This document shows, in pieces, positions 35,357-42,945 of a stretch of DNA of 64,000 bases. The notes below the pieces were generated by a model that was not told where the DNA came from, made no database searches, and saw only the letters and a program-made list of their open reading frames with translations. Origin of the DNA: Thermoproteota archaeon. Lineage in GTDB: Archaea > Thermoproteota > Nitrososphaeria > Nitrososphaerales > Nitrosopumilaceae. The number at the start of each line of letters is the position of its first letter. Positions within the stretch are counted from its first letter, which is position 1. The position numbers and the translations under genes were made by a program. The stretch is taken from positions 62,001 to 126,000 of the forward strand of contig QQVN01000002.1 of NCBI GenBank assembly GCA_003352285.1, written 5' to 3'.

Positions 35357-36439
35357 GTGCCTGTGCCAATAAACATCCCAATTATCGGTAAAGAGGAGAT
35401 AAAGGCTGTAAATCAAGTCCTAAAGAGTGGAGTTTTAACATCTGCTGCAAAAAATGGGGGAAAAAACGTTCAGGAATTTGAAAAACTTGCTTGCAAGTAT
35501 GTAAAATCAAGATATGCTGTATCAGTAAACTCTGGTACAGCGTCCCTACAAGCAGCGTTACTAGCCCTTGATGTACAGAAAGGAGACGAGGTACTATTAC
35601 CATCATTTACATTTGTTGCAACTGCAAATGCTGTTGTATCGACCGGTGCAAAACCTGTCTTTGTTGATATTCTACAGGATAACTATACAATGGATCCAGA
35701 AGATCTTGCAAAAAAGATTACAAAAAAATCCAAAGTGATAATACCAGTCCATCTTTATGGAAACGTTGCATACATTGATAGAATAAAAGAGATCGCCAGA
35801 AAAAATAATCTAAGAATAATTGAGGATGCGGCACAATCTCTGGGTTCCACACTAAAGGGAAAACACACTGGAACATTTGGAGACATTGGCAGTTACAGTC
35901 TGTATCCTGCAAAGGTTATGACAGCAGGGGAGGGAGGATTTCTTGTAACTGATGACAAGCAGCTACATGAAAAATTACTAATGATTAGAAATCACGGAAT
36001 GGTTCATGGTTATGATACAAAAATTTTGGGATTGAATCTACGATTACCAGAAATCTCAGCTGCAATTGCAAAGGAGCAGATAAAAAAACTGCCAAAGTTT
36101 CTGGCAAAGCGAAGAAAAAACTCACAGCAACTATCAAAGCTATTAGCTAAAACAGACCTTACATTACCACATGAAAGAAAAAATGAAAGAGTAAACTGGT
36201 ATCTATACACTATAGCAGCTAAAAACCGCGATAAATTACTCAAAGCGCTAAACTCCAAAGGAATTGGCGCAGTTGCATATTATCCGATTCCTGTTCATAA
36301 AACACCATACTATCACTCCAAAACAACACTGAAAACAACTGAATGGGCAGCTCTGCACGTATTGTCACTGCCTGTCCAGCCTCAGGTTACTCCTCAAAAC
36401 TTATCACAGACAGCATCTGTAATCAAATCGCTATTATGA
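35357..36439 (+). CDS. DegT/DnrJ/EryC1/StrS-family aminotransferase
   Basis: 360-residue PLP enzyme of the sugar aminotransferase group. The lysine is Lys186 in SLYPAKVMTAGEGGF; VEDAAQSLG-like IIEDAAQSLGSTLKGKHTG is the substrate loop. Family members transaminate nucleotide-sugar ketones for surface polysaccharide or amino sugars. GTG 35357 is about 26 bp from a TTTATTAGA box. Its last four bases are the start of the MtrA-like gene (ATGA overlap). Confidence 0.9.
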   Translation: MPVPINIPIIGKEEIKAVNQVLKSGVLTSAAKNGGKNVQEFEKLACKYVKSRYAVSVNSGTASLQAALLALDVQKGDEVLLPSFTFVATANAVVSTGAKPVFVDILQDNYTMDPEDLAKKITKKSKVIIPVHLYGNVAYIDRIKEIARKNNLRIIEDAAQSLGSTLKGKHTGTFGDIGSYSLYPAKVMTAGEGGFLVTDDKQLHEKLLMIRNHGMVHGYDTKILGLNLRLPEISAAIAKEQIKKLPKFLAKRRKNSQQLSKLLAKTDLTLPHERKNERVNWYLYTIAAKNRDKLLKALNSKGIGAVAYYPIPVHKTPYYHSKTTLKTTEWAALHVLSLPVQPQVTPQNLSQTASVIKSLL

Positions 36440-36912
36440 ATTCTCTAGAGTATGTTTTTGGTGAAGTATGCAAGATATTACTTCCTATCCCAGAAGAGGT
36501 CTACTTTGGAAACCAAAAATCTTCCATCGCAATCTGTACACTTTCTAGTATATCTTTACTCAAAGAAATTGCAGAGTCTAACTTGCTTGATAATGTAGCA
36601 ATTGTAGGACGATTATTTTCTGAAAACAAAGGCATTGATGCATTAGTTAGATTCGTAAACTCTAATCCAAACATTAAGACACTAATCTTATGTGGCAAAG
36701 AAGTCTGGGGACATAAAGCAGGAGAATCTCTACTAGCATTGTATGAAAATGGAATTGATTCTGACGGAAGAATAATTGGCTCACACAGTCCGGATCCCAT
36801 ATCACAACTATCAAACTCTGAAGTGCAGAAATTTCAAAATCAAATTACAATAATAAACAAAACTGGCGAAACAGATCCTCTAATTATCAAACAAACTGTA
36901 GATTTAGTTTAG
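36436..36912 (+). CDS. MtrA-like corrinoid-binding protein
   Basis: 158 residues from ATG 36436, overlapping the upstream stop by 4 bp. SSIAICTLSSISLL, NPNIKTLILCGKEVWGHKAG and SDGRIIGSHSPDPI match the soluble corrinoid domain of MtrA, subunit A of methanogen methyltetrahydromethanopterin:CoM methyltransferase. His93 in the VWGHKAG motif is a candidate for the cobalt-binding histidine. The C-terminal membrane helix of methanogen MtrA is missing. Methyl transfer to coenzyme M cannot occur here, so its partner is unknown. Confidence 0.8.
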   Translation: MNSLEYVFGEVCKILLPIPEEVYFGNQKSSIAICTLSSISLLKEIAESNLLDNVAIVGRLFSENKGIDALVRFVNSNPNIKTLILCGKEVWGHKAGESLLALYENGIDSDGRIIGSHSPDPISQLSNSEVQKFQNQITIINKTGETDPLIIKQTVDLV

Positions 36913-37259
36913 TATCCATTTCTCTGTCTTTCTCTATTAATCTCGTTTTTGCGCTTGTATTCTTCTAAGATATCATCTGGCGTTAGATTGAGCTCTAGAG
37001 AAGCCTGCACAACAAAATGCCAAATATCGATTAGCTCCTCTCTTGCATCTGCTTCATTAAATGGAGTTGGTTTTTTCCACCACTTCCAGTTTGTAGTCAT
37101 CTGTAGTTCCACTGCTTCATGCATTATAGCTGTACAAAGTGCAGAAACTCTACCTTCTTTGTCATCGGGGTATCGTGACAAATCCATCATCTCAGATAGT
37201 CCTTTTTGCAACTCAAAGATTGAAACCAATCTGTCCTTTTCAGAAACTTCCTGAGTCAA
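36909..37259 (-). CDS. All-alpha NTP pyrophosphatase, dUTPase-like
   Basis: 116 residues, all helical. The metal-binding pattern appears as ALCTAIMHEAVELQ and AREELIDIWHFV (ExxE/ExxxD), and a downstream NRERQRNGY tail resembles the dimeric dUTPase group. This superfamily also includes MazG and dCTPases, so the nucleotide specificity is open. It would clear unwanted dNTPs. Convergent and overlapping by 4 bp with the MtrA-like gene. Confidence 0.78.
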   Translation of the reverse strand: MTQEVSEKDRLVSIFELQKGLSEMMDLSRYPDDKEGRVSALCTAIMHEAVELQMTTNWKWWKKPTPFNEADAREELIDIWHFVVQASLELNLTPDDILEEYKRKNEINRERQRNGY

Positions 37260-37293
37260 TAATTTGATTGAACAGGGAATTGAACTTAAGTCT

Positions 37294-38187
37294 TTAGAAA
37301 CGAATCATCTTTTCGTAAATCTTTACACGTTTTTCAATATCTGATTTCTTTACCTTTGTTAATCCATCAAGACCATATCTCTCAACAGCAAACGAACCCA
37401 AAACATTACCATACACAACGCCTTTCTTGATGGCTGAAAGGGTGGTGGAGTTTTTACTTGCTAAATAGCCTATCATTGCACCTGCAAAAGAGTCTCCAGC
37501 GCCGGTTGGATCTACTACATCCTCTAATGAAAAGCCAGCAGATGGGAATATGACATCATCAAAAAACATCAATGAACCATGTTCACCTTTTTTGATTATC
37601 ACATATTTTGCCCCCCAACTCATCATCTTTTTTGCACATTTTATCAGGTTGTGTTCTTTTGTGAGCAGTTTTGCCTCTTCATCGTTAATTACAATGGCAT
37701 CAACGGATTTTATCATCTTGATTACTGCGTTTCTTTTAGTTGCAATCCAAAATTCTATAGTATCACACATTGAAAATTTCACATTATCAAATTCTTTTAT
37801 CAAACTAGCATTTTGCTCGGGATCATTATTTGCAAGATACACAAATCGAGATTTTTTATATTCTTCAGGAACAGTAGGCTTGAAATTTGCCAACACATTT
37901 AGCTCAGTCTTTAGAGTCTCTCTAGTGCTTAAGGTTTCATCGTATTTTCCATCATATCGAAATGTCTTGCCTTTGGCAATGTGCAATCCTTTAAGATCCA
38001 TATGTTTTGCTAAAAGATCATGGTGTTTTTTTGGGAAATCTTTTCCTACTACTGCTATCAAACCCGTATCAACAAAAAAACTAGCAGATACACCTGCAAA
38101 TGTTGCTGCACCACCAAGGACATCTTTTAGAGTTTTTGTTGGAGTTCTAATGGTATCTAATGCAGTTGAACCAAAAACTGTGAGCAC
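37294..38187 (-). CDS. PfkB-family carbohydrate kinase
   Basis: 297 residues. The C-terminal signature DPTGAGDSFAGAMIGYLA holds the catalytic Asp and anion-hole GAGD, and the N-terminal GGAATFAGVSASFF is the substrate-binding end. Substrates in the family include ribose, fructose and nucleosides; no close neighbour tells which. Monocistronic as far as visible. Confidence 0.88.
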   Translation of the reverse strand: MLTVFGSTALDTIRTPTKTLKDVLGGAATFAGVSASFFVDTGLIAVVGKDFPKKHHDLLAKHMDLKGLHIAKGKTFRYDGKYDETLSTRETLKTELNVLANFKPTVPEEYKKSRFVYLANNDPEQNASLIKEFDNVKFSMCDTIEFWIATKRNAVIKMIKSVDAIVINDEEAKLLTKEHNLIKCAKKMMSWGAKYVIIKKGEHGSLMFFDDVIFPSAGFSLEDVVDPTGAGDSFAGAMIGYLASKNSTTLSAIKKGVVYGNVLGSFAVERYGLDGLTKVKKSDIEKRVKIYEKMIRF

Positions 38188-38196
38188 AGTGAAAAT

Positions 38197-38652
38197 CTAG
38201 TTTTGATGTATAAATTCCCTTGCTTGGACTTCTGTTGGATAGTATACAAATGGAACATCTATTTTTGTAAATAGAACATCATATTGTGTAACTCCTGTTA
38301 TTCTGATAGTTTGAGTGTCATCTGATTTCTGATCAGAATATGTTAGAAACACTCCATCAACTTTGGCTTTGCTCATTGGAGGAAGTACGAATGATTGTAA
38401 TTCACCTTCTCCAATTTGTTTTTCATCTGCAGTAATGATGAAATCTGTTTCACCAGCAGTAAGTAACAGCAAAGACGGATTATCAAATTCTAACTGAATG
38501 TTATGTGCAGAACCTCTCTCATTTTCCTCCAACAAACTGCTCTCAGTGATAATGGCGTTAATCTGAGATGCTGAAGCATACTGAGAATAACCAAAAAAGC
38601 CCACGCCTACAACCAATAAAATCAATAATGTTGCTTTTCGTGACTTTTGCAT
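38197..38652 (-). CDS. Membrane-anchored WHy/LEA14-like protein
   Basis: 151 residues from ATG 38652 (ATG 38667 adds five residues). An N-terminal membrane helix (ATLLILLVVGVGFFGYSQYA) is followed by a beta-rich outer domain with FDNPSLLLLTAGETDFII, typical of LEA14/WHy strands. The PS-rich FDNPSL segment matches the conserved NP/S pattern. Related in form to the protein at 43812-44303. The role may be stress protection or surface binding; unknown. Confidence 0.7.
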   Translation of the reverse strand: MQKSRKATLLILLVVGVGFFGYSQYASASQINAIITESSLLEENERGSAHNIQLEFDNPSLLLLTAGETDFIITADEKQIGEGELQSFVLPPMSKAKVDGVFLTYSDQKSDDTQTIRITGVTQYDVLFTKIDVPFVYYPTEVQAREFIHQN

Positions 38653-38784
38653 GCCTGTAAATCTCAAATTTCCATTTTAATCCCGAAGGGAAAAAAAACC
38701 AAATAATGTGTGTAAAAGTTTTGATCTATTCTTAAACCTACTTAGAGCTAACAGAATAAATCAAAATCAACCAAGATATTCTAG

Positions 38785-39279
38785 TTGGCAAAAATTAGAG
38801 TAAAATTTGGACATAATGAAATTGAGATAGACTCTAGAGATTTTTACGTTGATAATCAGACTATTGGTGAAGTAATTGATAAAGTAACTAAGCATATGCA
38901 AGAGAACAAAGCTAGAATTATTTTTGATGATCGTTCTCTTGAACAACTAGAAAAAATGACTGATGTTTACAAAGAAAATCTTGAAACTTTAAACGGTTTG
39001 GAAGATGCAGAAACGCACGAACCAGAGTTTTCAGAACCTATACCAATTTCTCAAAATGAAATTAGAGAAAAACTTGAGACTTTAGCTTCAAAATCATTCT
39101 TTGATACTCCTAGAACTGTCTCTGAAACTGTAGAGGAATTGCGAGAATATGGATGGAGTGCTAGTCTTTTGGATGTATCAAAAACTCTTGCAAAAATGGC
39201 ATTTAATAGAGAAATTCTAAAAAACTCTAGGGATCACAGAAGCTATTATTTTGTAAAAGAAGCATTACTAGCTAACTAG
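38785..39279 (+). CDS. Conserved hypothetical protein with C-terminal winged helix
   Basis: 164 residues from a TTG start. The opening is a basic beta hairpin (MAKIRVKFGHNEIEIDS), the middle is an acidic linker (EDAETHEPEFSEP), and the C-terminal part resembles a winged helix (LREYGWSASLLDVSKTLAK, then a beta wing). Comparable with the 129-residue protein at 7584-7973. A DNA-binding regulator is plausible; family not recognised. Confidence 0.75.
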   Translation: MAKIRVKFGHNEIEIDSRDFYVDNQTIGEVIDKVTKHMQENKARIIFDDRSLEQLEKMTDVYKENLETLNGLEDAETHEPEFSEPIPISQNEIREKLETLASKSFFDTPRTVSETVEELREYGWSASLLDVSKTLAKMAFNREILKNSRDHRSYYFVKEALLAN

Positions 39280-39457
39280 TTTTGTAGCTGCAAATATCAC
39301 ACGAATCAAAAGTATCTCCTTCTAGATGGTCAAAATGCGTATTGCATTCTCCACAGGTGTGATGCATATCAAAATACCCGTCATCTTCTGTTTTCCCCAC
39401 CTGCTTCGTTTCTAACTTTGTACTCCCACATTTTATACAATGACACCCACATTCCAT
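39272..39457 (-). CDS. Small zinc-ribbon protein
   Basis: 61 residues with CxxC-type pairs (CHCIKCG, CGEC, CDIC), likely two zinc sites. HTCGECNTHFDH lies in the centre. It overlaps the 3' end of the gene at 38785 by 8 bp (convergent). It may be a nucleic-acid-binding adaptor; the family is not identified. Confidence 0.7.
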   Translation of the reverse strand: MECGCHCIKCGSTKLETKQVGKTEDDGYFDMHHTCGECNTHFDHLEGDTFDSCDICSYKTS

Positions 39458-39510
39458 TTATCAAAAAATGATTAACAATCTATTATAGTTGTATTGAATA
39501 TTTTTTCTAG

Positions 39511-39666
39511 ATGGACAAAAAGCGAAAGATTCCAATAGAGATTGATGATCATTTCAGGCTTTTTGGAAAAGAGCCATGGGAAGTAGAATATGGTGAAAAA
39601 TGCCCCGTCTGTAATGTCAGAATTGATGAATATGGTTTTTGTTCATGTGGTTCTAGCGGTGAATGA
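39511..39666 (+). CDS. Small zinc-finger protein
   Basis: 51 residues starting MDKKRKIPIEIDDHFRLFGK, with a single CxxC...CxC finger (KCPVC and FCSCG). It is basic at the N-terminus, so it may bind nucleic acid. The 3' end overlaps the exported-protein gene at 39653 by 14 bp (convergent). Codon use looks like that of its neighbours. Confidence 0.65.
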   Translation: MDKKRKIPIEIDDHFRLFGKEPWEVEYGEKCPVCNVRIDEYGFCSCGSSGE

Positions 39667-40555
39667 TCTTTGCTCTATACTGAAGTCCAACCACCATTAC
39701 TATTCCTAATACTAGAGGTATCAACAAAGAGAATTCAGGAACTACTGAGGTTCCAATAATTTGAACAGTTCCAGTTGCTTTTGGTTTCACACTTATCCAT
39801 ACATGAGATTCTGTTTTTAGAAATTCATGTTTTAGGATTTTTTGGTCATCAAGAAAAACCGTATATGGGTTCCATAATAATTCTAAAGGAATAATCAAAG
39901 TTACCAATTGATTCTCTTTTTTTAGATCAAAACTAATGCTTTTTGATGGTTGATCAAAAACTAGTTTTACGTCCTCAACACTTCTAATTCCAACATCAAA
40001 TTCTTTTCCTTCCCAAACAATCTTCTGCATCTTTGTTTCTTCATTTGGAACATATTCTATTAGTACTTCACATCCATGACATCCTATCTTGTGAATATCT
40101 TGTAATAAAACGGGATTTGCATTTACAAAAACTAGATCAACTTCATCTGGAAAATGAAAAACTGATCTTTCTGTATCCGCATAAATATATTGCCATGACC
40201 ATAACCCATTCTTCTCTTTTAATACCTCAGAGAGATCATATTCGATCAGGATTCCTGTTTTGCTAGGAAAAATTGACAAAACAATATTTTGTTCACCCTC
40301 TGAAATTCCGTGCTCCTTTTTTTCTCCTTCTAGATCTGTTACTTTGAGATTGGTAATCTCTCCATCAATGGTAGTAAGTGATGTAGGTCTGCTGTTTGGA
40401 TATAATTCATGAACTACGTGCACTTTTCCATCCGCTCCAATGGTAATATCCAATGATTTTTGATATGCTTTTTCACCTATTCCTAACTGTGAAAATGATT
40501 GAGGTATAACTGAGATAATCATAATAAAAACAAAAACAGCAAGTAATTTTTTCAA
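39653..40555 (-). CDS. Exported protein with PEFG-like C-terminal sorting signal
   Basis: 300 residues. A signal peptide (LLAVFVFIMIISVIPQSFS) is followed by a long beta-rich domain (about 25-270) and a C-terminal motif VPEFSLLIPLVLGIVMVVGL followed by basic residues, which resembles the PEFG-CTERM sorting signal cut by archaeosortases. PEFS replaces PEFG. Two Cys (IGCHGC) could form a disulfide. It is probably a cell-surface protein. Overlaps the 51-residue gene by 14 bp. Confidence 0.8.
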   Translation of the reverse strand: MKKLLAVFVFIMIISVIPQSFSQLGIGEKAYQKSLDITIGADGKVHVVHELYPNSRPTSLTTIDGEITNLKVTDLEGEKKEHGISEGEQNIVLSIFPSKTGILIEYDLSEVLKEKNGLWSWQYIYADTERSVFHFPDEVDLVFVNANPVLLQDIHKIGCHGCEVLIEYVPNEETKMQKIVWEGKEFDVGIRSVEDVKLVFDQPSKSISFDLKKENQLVTLIIPLELLWNPYTVFLDDQKILKHEFLKTESHVWISVKPKATGTVQIIGTSVVPEFSLLIPLVLGIVMVVGLQYRAKIIHR

Positions 40556-40563
40556 GTTAATCC

Positions 40564-41040
40564 TTACTCGATTTTTACACTATTCATCTTTGCTTCTTGT
40601 AATGGACAATCATTATTGTCCCTTTGTAGATTTACAATTTTGTCGGCTACTTCCATTCCTTCGGTTACTTCCCCAAATACAGTGTACTGACCATCTAGGA
40701 AGGTACTATCTGTAGTAACAATGAAGAATTGTGAGCCTGCACTATCGGGATCCATTGCTCTAGCCATTGAAACAATGCCTCTCCTATGTGATCTTGAATT
40801 AAACTCCGCCTTTACAGTATAACCTGGTCCACCCATGCCCCACTGACTCTTATCTGATTTTTTTGTATTAGGGTCTCCCCCTTGAATCATAAAGCCAGGA
40901 ATAACCCTATGAAATAGTGTACCGTTGTAAAAACCAGAATTAGCTAGTTTTTGAAAATTTCTAACGGTTTCAGGTGCGATATCAGGCAATAAACGAAAAC
41001 TAATAGTTCCAAAATTTGTATCAATTATGACATTCGTCAT
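40564..41040 (-). CDS. Cytosolic cyclophilin-type peptidyl-prolyl isomerase
   Basis: 158 residues, a single cyclophilin domain with no signal peptide. FHRVIPGFMIQGGDP and SAGSQFFIVTTDSTFLDGQY are the active-site regions. It catalyses proline isomerisation. Lies directly upstream of the PEFG-type protein gene (8 bp apart on the same strand), so the two could be co-expressed. A 275-bp gap without other genes precedes its start. Confidence 0.92.
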   Translation of the reverse strand: MTNVIIDTNFGTISFRLLPDIAPETVRNFQKLANSGFYNGTLFHRVIPGFMIQGGDPNTKKSDKSQWGMGGPGYTVKAEFNSRSHRRGIVSMARAMDPDSAGSQFFIVTTDSTFLDGQYTVFGEVTEGMEVADKIVNLQRDNNDCPLQEAKMNSVKIE

Positions 41041-41285
41041 TTCTGAATTTCAACAGTATTATCATAAGAGTCTTTTGTATAATTTATTCAAAAATGTCTA
41101 GTTTACACTAAACCATATACTTGTACCCCAAAGTAACTCCAATTGGGCTTTAACTTTTTTGGTTAGTATGTAATTCTTAGAAAGTTTTTGCGACTTTGAT
41201 AGAAATTATTAATTTTCAAAAATTTACAAGCCGATTGATTTTCTAAACTTTGAATTGTATGAAGTATCAAATGGAAAGTAATAGT

Positions 41286-41295
41286 CTTATATAGA
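41286..41295 (+). promoter_or_regulatory. TATA box of the 41316 gene
   Basis: CTTATATAGA centred about 26 bp before GTG 41316, giving a leaderless transcript. The rest of the 41041-41315 gap holds no ORF or RNA that I can identify. Confidence 0.55.
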
Positions 41296-41315
41296 ACAAC
41301 TAAAATTTAGATTTC

Positions 41316-41546
41316 GTGAATCGTACAAATCAGAGCACAGTTATCAAAGAAGCAATCAACTCTTATCTTGATAAAGGTCTTACAGACAAACAAGACATCT
41401 ATACAAAAGTGGTAGATGAATTAGGTGTTCCAAGACCAACTGTACGTAGAGTTGCAAGAGATCTTAGAAACGAGTTGTTAGAGAAAATTAAAATTTTACA
41501 GTCTGAAGTTCAAAAACCGACTCTCATCGAAGAAGAGACTTCTTAG
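41316..41546 (+). CDS. Small helix-turn-helix-like protein
   Basis: 76 residues, all helical, from a leaderless GTG. The middle ELGVPRPTVRRVARDLRNEL reads as a helix-turn-helix with a recognition helix PTVRRVARDL; the tail ends in acidic residues (IEEETS). A transcription regulator or replication-associated factor is plausible. No family recognised. Confidence 0.7.
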   Translation: MNRTNQSTVIKEAINSYLDKGLTDKQDIYTKVVDELGVPRPTVRRVARDLRNELLEKIKILQSEVQKPTLIEEETS

Positions 41547-41628
41547 CCTCTCTTTTCTTTTTAATTATTAATATCAGTTTACGGTATCGACATTACTAAT
41601 ATAAGCAACCAACTTTTTGATCTAAAAT

Positions 41629-42114
41629 ATGGGTTATTTACGTAACCATTTGGCTACCGTTGTCTGTGGTACTTTTGCTGCAGTATTGACAGGATTATGG
41701 CCAATTTTTATCGACTTTGCACCACTACTAAATTTCATCTTTATTATGGCAGTACCAATCACTTGGTTTCTAACCTTCACATGTTGGATTGCCCAAAAAA
41801 GTACTGATTTTATGAAAAACTATCATGGTGGAGAATCTCATCATGAAAAAAAAAGCTTGAGTAATACACAAGCAACCGTTCAAGTCTATAAATCAGATGG
41901 GAAAGTAGCAAGTCCTAGTCAGATAAATGAAGCAAGATTAGAACTAGGCGATGATTTAGAAAAGTTACGAGATACTGTCAAAATCAAAGATTCTGAGATT
42001 GAACGCCTAAAACAAGAGATTGCAAACCTAGAGACACTCGTTCAAATTGAATCTCTAAAGACCGAATTAGCAAATCTTAAGGCATTAGCTTCTGAACGAA
42101 AATCAAAAAGATAA
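41629..42114 (+). CDS. Membrane protein with C-terminal coiled coil
   Basis: 161 residues. Two hydrophobic helices at the N-terminus (VVCGTFAAVLTGLWPIFIDF and IFIMAVPITWFLTFTCWIA) are followed by a polar linker and, from about residue 105, a coiled coil (LEKLRDTVKIKDSEIERLKQ, then EIANLETLVQIESLKTEL). A tethered scaffold is plausible. Function unknown. Confidence 0.75.
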   Translation: MGYLRNHLATVVCGTFAAVLTGLWPIFIDFAPLLNFIFIMAVPITWFLTFTCWIAQKSTDFMKNYHGGESHHEKKSLSNTQATVQVYKSDGKVASPSQINEARLELGDDLEKLRDTVKIKDSEIERLKQEIANLETLVQIESLKTELANLKALASERKSKR

Positions 42115-42119
42115 CTGAA

Positions 42120-42248
42120 TTATTTTTTGCAGTGTTCACACTGAACTATCTCATGCTTATCCTTACATCCAGGACAGCTCACAGCCCCTCCAAAATGACA
42201 TTTACATTCACATGAGTGGTTAGTATCTTCTTTAGTGTAATTATCCAT
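42120..42248 (-). CDS. Small Cys-rich protein
   Basis: 42 residues with six Cys and several His (HSCECKCHFGG, CPGCKD, CEHC), likely one or two zinc sites. It lies 2 bp downstream of the flavodoxin-like gene on the same strand, so the two are probably co-transcribed. Too short to name. Confidence 0.6.
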   Translation of the reverse strand: MDNYTKEDTNHSCECKCHFGGAVSCPGCKDKHEIVQCEHCKK

Positions 42249-42250
42249 CT

Positions 42251-42787
42251 CTAATCCTTTCTTACAATGACTTTATTTGCCAAAACAAGCGTTTCATCAA
42301 CTAACTCTTTTAATCTTGTTTCATTTACTGAGTCAATAACCTTGTTTTCACCAAACATATCTGCAGTCATATACACTGCTTTTGGATTAGTTATCACTCG
42401 AAAATAAGACATTAACTGAGTTAACATTGTCTGAACATCTGTAAAACCAATATTTCCCGATGCTAAAATTGCTAAACCGGCTACTTTTCCTGCAGTTGAT
42501 CTATAATTGATAAATTCAAATAGATTTTTCAACGCTGCACTGAAAAACGAATTATAAATTGGTGAACCAATTATCCAAACATCTGCTTCAGTAATGTCTT
42601 TTGCAGCTTGTTTTGTTGTTTCATTATATTCTACATCGGGACCTCTGTAGTAATCGATTTTTCCTTCTGATAGATTGATGAATTTAACATCGTGATTTTT
42701 TGTTTTTACATAATCAAAAACAAATTTCATCATCACTTGTGTAACTGCATTTTTTCTAGGACTACCAGAAATTACAACAATTTTCAT
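42251..42787 (-). CDS. NADPH-dependent FMN reductase-like protein
   Basis: 178-residue flavodoxin-fold protein. VVISGSPRKNAVTQVMMKF is the FMN phosphate loop, and WIIGSPIYNSFFSAALKNL the second FMN contact. Typical for quinone/azo reductases and SsuE-like enzymes. The C-terminal helices are conserved. The Cys-rich 42-residue gene follows immediately. Electron donor and acceptor are unknown. Confidence 0.88.
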   Translation of the reverse strand: MKIVVISGSPRKNAVTQVMMKFVFDYVKTKNHDVKFINLSEGKIDYYRGPDVEYNETTKQAAKDITEADVWIIGSPIYNSFFSAALKNLFEFINYRSTAGKVAGLAILASGNIGFTDVQTMLTQLMSYFRVITNPKAVYMTADMFGENKVIDSVNETRLKELVDETLVLANKVIVRKD

Positions 42788-42828
42788 AATGACTCTGATT
42801 TTGAATTATATTTAAATTAAAATTAAAG

Positions 42829-42921
42829 CGGGCTCGGAGGGCTTCGATCCCTCGACCTGTAACTTAGGAGGCTACCGCGCTATCCATGTTTCGCGTCATT
42901 AAGACTCTGCGCCACAAGCCC
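42829..42921 (-). tRNA. tRNA-Arg(CCT) with a D-loop intron
   Basis: 93 nt. Acceptor GGGCTTG pairs CGAGCCC, the anticodon arm GTAGC-CTCCTAA-GTTAC gives CCT (Arg), and the T arm GAGGG-ATCGAAG-CCCTC is intact. The D loop is too long by about 17 nt, which reads as an intron at 42890-42906. Spliced length would be 76 nt. T54 is A. No encoded CCA. Confidence 0.85.
42890..42906 (-). other. Proposed intron in the tRNA-Arg D loop
   Basis: On the minus strand AGTCTTAATGACGCGAA. GTC pairs GAC around TTAAT, CGC pairs GCG, and 3-nt bulges AGA and AAA hold the expected cut sites, a relaxed bulge-helix-bulge. Removal gives the normal-size D loop AGACATGGATA. Exact cut sites are inferred. Confidence 0.6.
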
Positions 42922-42945
42922 AGCAAAAAAAATGTACTTAATTAT

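Noticed and set aside
37550-38200. Long plus-strand ORF (216 codons) inside the PfkB gene
   Set aside because: Exactly antisense to a strongly conserved kinase; composition is that of a mirrored coding sequence, with no motifs.
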